Below, one piece after another: positions 60,907-64,000 of a stretch of DNA of 64,000 nucleotides; within the stretch, counting starts at the first letter, position 1, and each line of letters opens with the position of its first letter. Origin of the DNA: Streptomyces sp. NBC_00259 (GTDB taxonomy: Bacteria; Actinomycetota; Actinomycetes; Streptomycetales; Streptomycetaceae); contig NZ_CP108080.1 of NCBI RefSeq assembly GCF_036181745.1, forward strand, positions 7,009,501 through 7,073,500. Direction: 5' to 3'. The notes below the pieces were generated by a model. The model worked only from the letters and a program-made list of their open reading frames with translations, did no database searches and was not told where the DNA came from. The translations under genes were made by a program, and so were the position numbers.

Positions 60907-61995
60907 TCAACGCGACATTTCTCTACGGGAGTTGCGGTCCGGCCGGGCGGGTGGTGCCGTGCTGGCGCGCAGGACGACCTCGCCGCCGACCCGCAGCACA
61001 CGTGAGCGCCGTCCCGCCGGCTCCCGCAGTGCGAGGGCCATGACGTCCTGCCCCATGGCGGTCAGCGGAAGGGCGACCGTGGTGAGCGGTGGTGTCAGCT
61101 CCCGTACGAGGGGGATGTCGTCGAATCCCGCGAGCGAGATGTCCTCCGGTACCCGCACACCCGCTTCCCGGAAGGCGGCCAGAGCCCCGACGGCCATCAC
61201 GTCGGTCACGGCGAACACACAGGTCGGGGGCGGGACGTCGGTGCGGGCCAGCAGTTCCCGCGCGGCGGCGTGACCGCCCTCGCGGGTGAAGGCGCCGTGG
61301 ACGACCCGCTCGGGCGGTAGCGCGGCCCCGCCGGCGGCGAGACCCTCGCGGAACCCGGCCAGCCGGTCGGCGACCGTGGTGAGTTCGGCGGGCCCGCTGA
61401 GCACCGCGAACTCCCGGTGGCCCAGGGCCAGCAGGGCCCGCGCGAGCGCGGCCGCCCCGGCGCGGTTCTCCGGCAGGACGGCGTCCACGCGCAGGCTGCG
61501 GTGCCGGCTGACGACGGCGACCCGGCCGCCGGCCCGTACGTACGGTGCGAGCTCGGCGGCCAGTGACTGCTCCCAGAGGCGGTCCTGGAAGCCGGACCCG
61601 ATGAGGAGGATGGCGCGGGCGCGCTGGGCGCGGAGCATCGAGACGTACGCGATCTCCCGCTCCGGCTCCCGGAACGTGCTGGCCAGCATGACCAGGAGGT
61701 CCTGCTCCGCGGCGGCCCGCATCACCCCGCCGGCTATCGCGGCGAAGTACGGGTCGCCGACGTCGTGGCAGATGACGCCCACGGTGTTGTTGGAGGCGCT
61801 GGCGAGCGCCTGCGCATGGGCGTTGGGGATGTAGCCAAGGACGTCCGCGGCGGCGCGCACCCGCTGTCGCAGTTCCTCCCGGACCCGGGTCGTGCCGTTG
61901 AGCGCCCTGGACGCCGTCGCCAGTGACACGCCCGCCCTGCGGGCGACCGTGTCCAGCGTGACGTGAGGGTGTGCCTGTGCTTGCCGTTCACTCAA
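60907..61995 (-). CDS. LacI-family transcriptional regulator
   Basis: A 362-residue repressor, divergent from an ABC import operon. The helix-turn-helix is VTLDTVARRAGVSLATASRALNG at residues 12-34. The periplasmic-binding-protein-like core includes VGVICHDVGDPYFAAIAGG, the ligand-loop IAYVSMLRAQRARAILLIGS and the C-terminal SLAGFDDIPLVRELTPPLTTVALP near 290-315. The start is a TTG at 61995 with GGGAGGTCGGG upstream; no ATG or GTG in frame would keep the helix-turn-helix at its usual distance. The double palindrome at 62071-62095, between it and the permease, is its likely site. Confidence 0.94.
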   Translation of the reverse strand: MSERQAQAHPHVTLDTVARRAGVSLATASRALNGTTRVREELRQRVRAAADVLGYIPNAHAQALASASNNTVGVICHDVGDPYFAAIAGGVMRAAAEQDLLVMLASTFREPEREIAYVSMLRAQRARAILLIGSGFQDRLWEQSLAAELAPYVRAGGRVAVVSRHRSLRVDAVLPENRAGAAALARALLALGHREFAVLSGPAELTTVADRLAGFREGLAAGGAALPPERVVHGAFTREGGHAAARELLARTDVPPPTCVFAVTDVMAVGALAAFREAGVRVPEDISLAGFDDIPLVRELTPPLTTVALPLTAMGQDVMALALREPAGRRSRVLRVGGEVVLRASTAPPARPDRNSRREMSR

Positions 61996-62070
61996 CCCGA
62001 CCTCCCGGAAACTTCGGGACGACCTATTGACCGTGCGTGCAGGCAGTCATTAGCGTGGCGACACCTTAGC

Positions 62071-62095
62071 AGAAAGCGCTTTCTGAAAGCGCTTC
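62071..62095. promoter_or_regulatory. Double LacI operator between lacI-type gene and ABC importer
   Basis: AGAAAGCGCTTTCT at 62071-62084 is a perfect 14-bp palindrome, immediately followed by GAAAGCGCTTC at 62085-62095, a second palindromic core. Both have the central GCGC symmetry of LacI/GalR sites. They lie in the 158-nt gap between divergent genes. Confidence 0.9.
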
Positions 62096-62153
62096 TTCGG
62101 ACCGAAGCGAACACCGCTCTTCGCAACTGCCCCGGATTCCCGAGGAGTTCACC

Positions 62154-63017
62154 GTGAGCCAGAGCGTCATACCGGCACCGTCGGCAGAGGTGAAGGGGGT
62201 CGCCGAACGCAGCGCACCAGGAGCGGGCGAGCGGATCGCCCGCGCCCTGGAGAAGAGCTGGCGTCCCTTCGCGCTGCTGCTGGCGTGCTTCGGCGCCTGG
62301 TGGGTCGTCGCCGCCGCCGAACTCGTCGAGGCGTATCTCGTCCCTTCGCCCGGCGCGACACTGGACGTGCTGCTGGAGAAGACCGACTACGTCTGGCACC
62401 ACACCTGGGTGACGACGTACGAGACCCTGCTCGGCTTCGTGATCGCCGTCGCCGTGGGCGTCTTCGCGGCCGTGGTCATGGTCTATTCGCAGACCGTCGA
62501 GAAGACGCTCTATCCGATCCTGCTGTTCGCCCAGGTCGTACCCAAGATCGCGATCGCTCCGCTGTTCGTCGTCTGGCTCGGGTTCGGCATCGCGCCGAAG
62601 ATCCTGATCGCCGTGCTGATCGCCTTCTTCCCCGTGGTGATCTCCATGGTCACCGGCCTCAAGGCCGTCGACCCCGAGATGCTGCAGCTCTCCTCCACCA
62701 TGGGGGCCGGTCCCTGGCAGACCTTCGTCAAGATCCGCTTCCCGGCATCGCTTCCGCATCTGTTCGCCGGCCTCAAGGTCGCCGTCACCCTCGCCGTGAC
62801 CGGCGCCGTCGTCGGCGAGTTCGTCGGCGCGAACGAGGGGCTCGGCTACGTGATCCTCCAGGCCAACGGCAACCTCGACACCCCGATGCTGTTCGCCGGG
62901 CTCCTCGTCATGTCGCTGATCGGCGTCGTCCTCTTCGTCCTCGTCGAGGTCGCCGAGAAGCTGCTGCTCCCGTGGCACGCCAGCCGCCGCGGCACCGATG
63001 TCACCACCACGTTCTGA
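62154..63017 (+). CDS. ABC transporter permease, SsuC/ThiX type
   Basis: A 287-residue inner-membrane permease of the nitrate/sulfonate/taurine type. The first helix is FALLLACFGAWWVVAAAELV near residues 38-57. The coupling EAA-like loop is ISMVTGLKAVDPEMLQLSSTMGAG near 163-186, followed by PASLPHLFAGLKVAVTLAVTGAVVGEFVGA. GTG at 62154 with GAGGAG upstream. It is transcribed with the binding protein gene next to it. Ligands of this family include sulfonates, nitrate and thiamine precursors. No ATPase gene lies within the window; it may follow to the right. Confidence 0.93.
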   Translation: MSQSVIPAPSAEVKGVAERSAPGAGERIARALEKSWRPFALLLACFGAWWVVAAAELVEAYLVPSPGATLDVLLEKTDYVWHHTWVTTYETLLGFVIAVAVGVFAAVVMVYSQTVEKTLYPILLFAQVVPKIAIAPLFVVWLGFGIAPKILIAVLIAFFPVVISMVTGLKAVDPEMLQLSSTMGAGPWQTFVKIRFPASLPHLFAGLKVAVTLAVTGAVVGEFVGANEGLGYVILQANGNLDTPMLFAGLLVMSLIGVVLFVLVEVAEKLLLPWHASRRGTDVTTTF

Positions 63018-63055
63018 CACGTTCTGAGACCACCGGACTTCCGAGAGGGCCAGCC

Positions 63056-64000
63056 ATGACTGCGCGCAGACTCCTGATCGGCCTCGTACCGCTGCTCCTG
63101 GCCGCAACGGCCTGCGGCGACGGCGACGACGCGGCGACCACGACGAGCGACTCCGGCAAGAAGCTCGACAAGGTGACGCTGACGCTCAACTGGTATCCGT
63201 ACGGCGAGCACGCGCCGTTCTACTACGGCAAGCAGCAGAAGATCTTCGAGAAGCACGGCATCGATCTGACGATCAACGCCGGGCAGGGTTCGCAGAAGAC
63301 GGTGCAGGCGACCGGCGCCGGCCAGACGGACTTCGGCTGGGCCGACACCCCCGCGGTGCTCGCGGGCGTCGACCAGGGCGTCAAGGTCAAGAGCCTCGGT
63401 GTCTTCCTCCAGACGACGCCGTCGTCCGTGCAGTCCTTCGACTCCGCCGGCATCAAGTCACCCGCCGATCTCAAGGGCAGGACCATCGCGGGGACGGCGG
63501 GCGACGCGCTCTCCAAGACCTTCCCGATCTTTCTCGAGAAGAACGGCCTGAGCGAGACCGACGTCAAGGTCCAGAACACCGACCCGGCGGGCAAGATCGC
63601 CGCGGTGATCTCCGGCAAGACGGACGGGCTGCTGGGCTACGCCAGCGACCAGGGCCCGACCATGCAGAACAAGGCCAAGAAGAACGTGTCGTACCTGCGA
63701 TTCTCCGAGAACGGGCTCAACTTCTACTCCAACGGGCTCATCGCCGGCCAGAAGACCCTCGGCGGCCGGTCCGACGTCGCCAAGCGCATGGTCCAGGCCG
63801 TCAGCGAGGCCTGGGCGGCGGCCGAGAAGGCGCCGGGTCCGGCCGTCGCCGCGATGGACGGCGCCTCGGAGCAGCTGCCTCCGAAGGAGGTCCTCGCCGA
63901 GCAGTTCAGGACGACCGTGACGCTGCTGCACACCGACGCCACCCAGGGCAAGGCGCCCGGGGTCAACACCGAGGCGGACTGGCAGCAGACCATCGACGTG
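63056..64000 (+). CDS. ABC transporter substrate-binding lipoprotein, NMT1/THI5-like (cut by window edge)
   Basis: 315 codons lie in the window and the frame is still open at the right edge. The N-terminus is a lipoprotein signal: TARRLLIGLVPLLLAATACG, Cys near residue 20. The mature part is NMT1/THI5-like: LNWYPYGEHAPFYYGKQQKIFEKHGI near residues 47-72 and ADTPAVLAGVDQGVKVKSLG near 101-120, with SPADLKGRTIAGTAGDALS near 135-155. Such proteins bind hydroxymethylpyrimidine, riboflavin-like or sulfonate ligands. GAGAGGGCC precedes the ATG. It lies 38 nt after the permease gene and shares its LacI control. Confidence 0.9.
   Translation, partial: MTARRLLIGLVPLLLAATACGDGDDAATTTSDSGKKLDKVTLTLNWYPYGEHAPFYYGKQQKIFEKHGIDLTINAGQGSQKTVQATGAGQTDFGWADTPAVLAGVDQGVKVKSLGVFLQTTPSSVQSFDSAGIKSPADLKGRTIAGTAGDALSKTFPIFLEKNGLSETDVKVQNTDPAGKIAAVISGKTDGLLGYASDQGPTMQNKAKKNVSYLRFSENGLNFYSNGLIAGQKTLGGRSDVAKRMVQAVSEAWAAAEKAPGPAVAAMDGASEQLPPKEVLAEQFRTTVTLLHTDATQGKAPGVNTEADWQQTIDV

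Noticed and set aside
60698..61273. A rightward ATG frame of 191 codons starting in the gap before the LacI gene
   Set aside because: After some 60 codons it runs antisense into the LacI gene and is Arg/Thr/Ser-rich; no ribosome binding site or domain was seen.

Overview
The window reads as chromosomal DNA of a Streptomyces or close relative. Evidence: very high G+C with G/C at nearly every third codon position; many GTG starts plus one TTG and one probable CTG start; a hopanoid cluster, a conservon, an XRE-cupin/DUF6126 pair and a c-di-AMP riboswitch ahead of a LysM/M23 hydrolase; and almost no TTA codons (I noticed one in frame). No tRNA, rRNA, insertion sequence, prophage, integrase or CRISPR array was seen. 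All identifications come from reading motifs and remembered families; no search was run.

Layout. 1-5.8 kb holds mixed genes: a truncated enoyl-CoA hydratase, an HdeD-like membrane protein, an anti-sigma-type ATPase, isopentenyl-diphosphate isomerase, a methyltransferase, a CDF metal exporter and GalE. 6.1-13.2 kb is one rightward operon: a DUF5941-like CDP-alcohol phosphotransferase, a LicC-like nucleotidyltransferase, a glycerol-1-phosphate-dehydrogenase-like protein, a second CDP-alcohol phosphotransferase whose last motif Asp is Ala, a GT2 glycosyltransferase and a TagGH/Wzm-Wzt-type ABC exporter. It looks like an undescribed pathway for an exported phospho-polyol or glycolipid. 13.5-25.4 kb is a full hopanoid operon (hpnC, hpnD, a small coupled ORF, hpnE, a polyprenyl synthase, shc, hpnG, hpnH, dxs, hpnO), headed by a perfect 14-bp palindrome and a possible 20-codon leader. 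It should convert IPP/DMAPP to squalene, hopene, adenosylhopane, ribosylhopane and aminobacteriohopanetriol; dxs here and idi at 1.8 kb supply precursor.

25.5-31.1 kb holds the XRE-cupin/DUF6126 pair, a tyrosine phosphatase, a GH36 alpha-galactosidase and the riboswitch-controlled cell-wall hydrolase. 32.1-37.5 kb is a leftward block of five tightly coupled genes matching the uncharacterised STM4011-STM4015 set: two radical SAM enzymes, a sulfatase-fold protein, an ATP-grasp-like protein and a leucine-rich protein. With the 6-13 kb operon it is the best candidate for an undescribed system. 37.6-48.1 kb carries accessory and housekeeping enzymes, including a histidine-phosphatase-fold protein that has lost both catalytic histidines. 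48.4-53.6 kb is a carbohydrate ABC importer with a Gfo/Idh/MocA dehydrogenase, preceded by LacI-type operator candidates.

53.7-54.8 kb has two adjacent MarR-type regulators behind an 11-bp direct repeat. 55.0-59.0 kb is a conservon: a histidine-kinase-like protein, a roadblock protein, a DUF742 protein, a small GTPase and a GAF protein. The DUF742 gene carries the in-frame TTA codon, suggesting bldA control. 59.2-64 kb holds an acyl-CoA dehydrogenase and a TTG-started LacI regulator, divergent across a double palindrome from an SsuC/ThiX-type ABC import operon that runs off the right edge.
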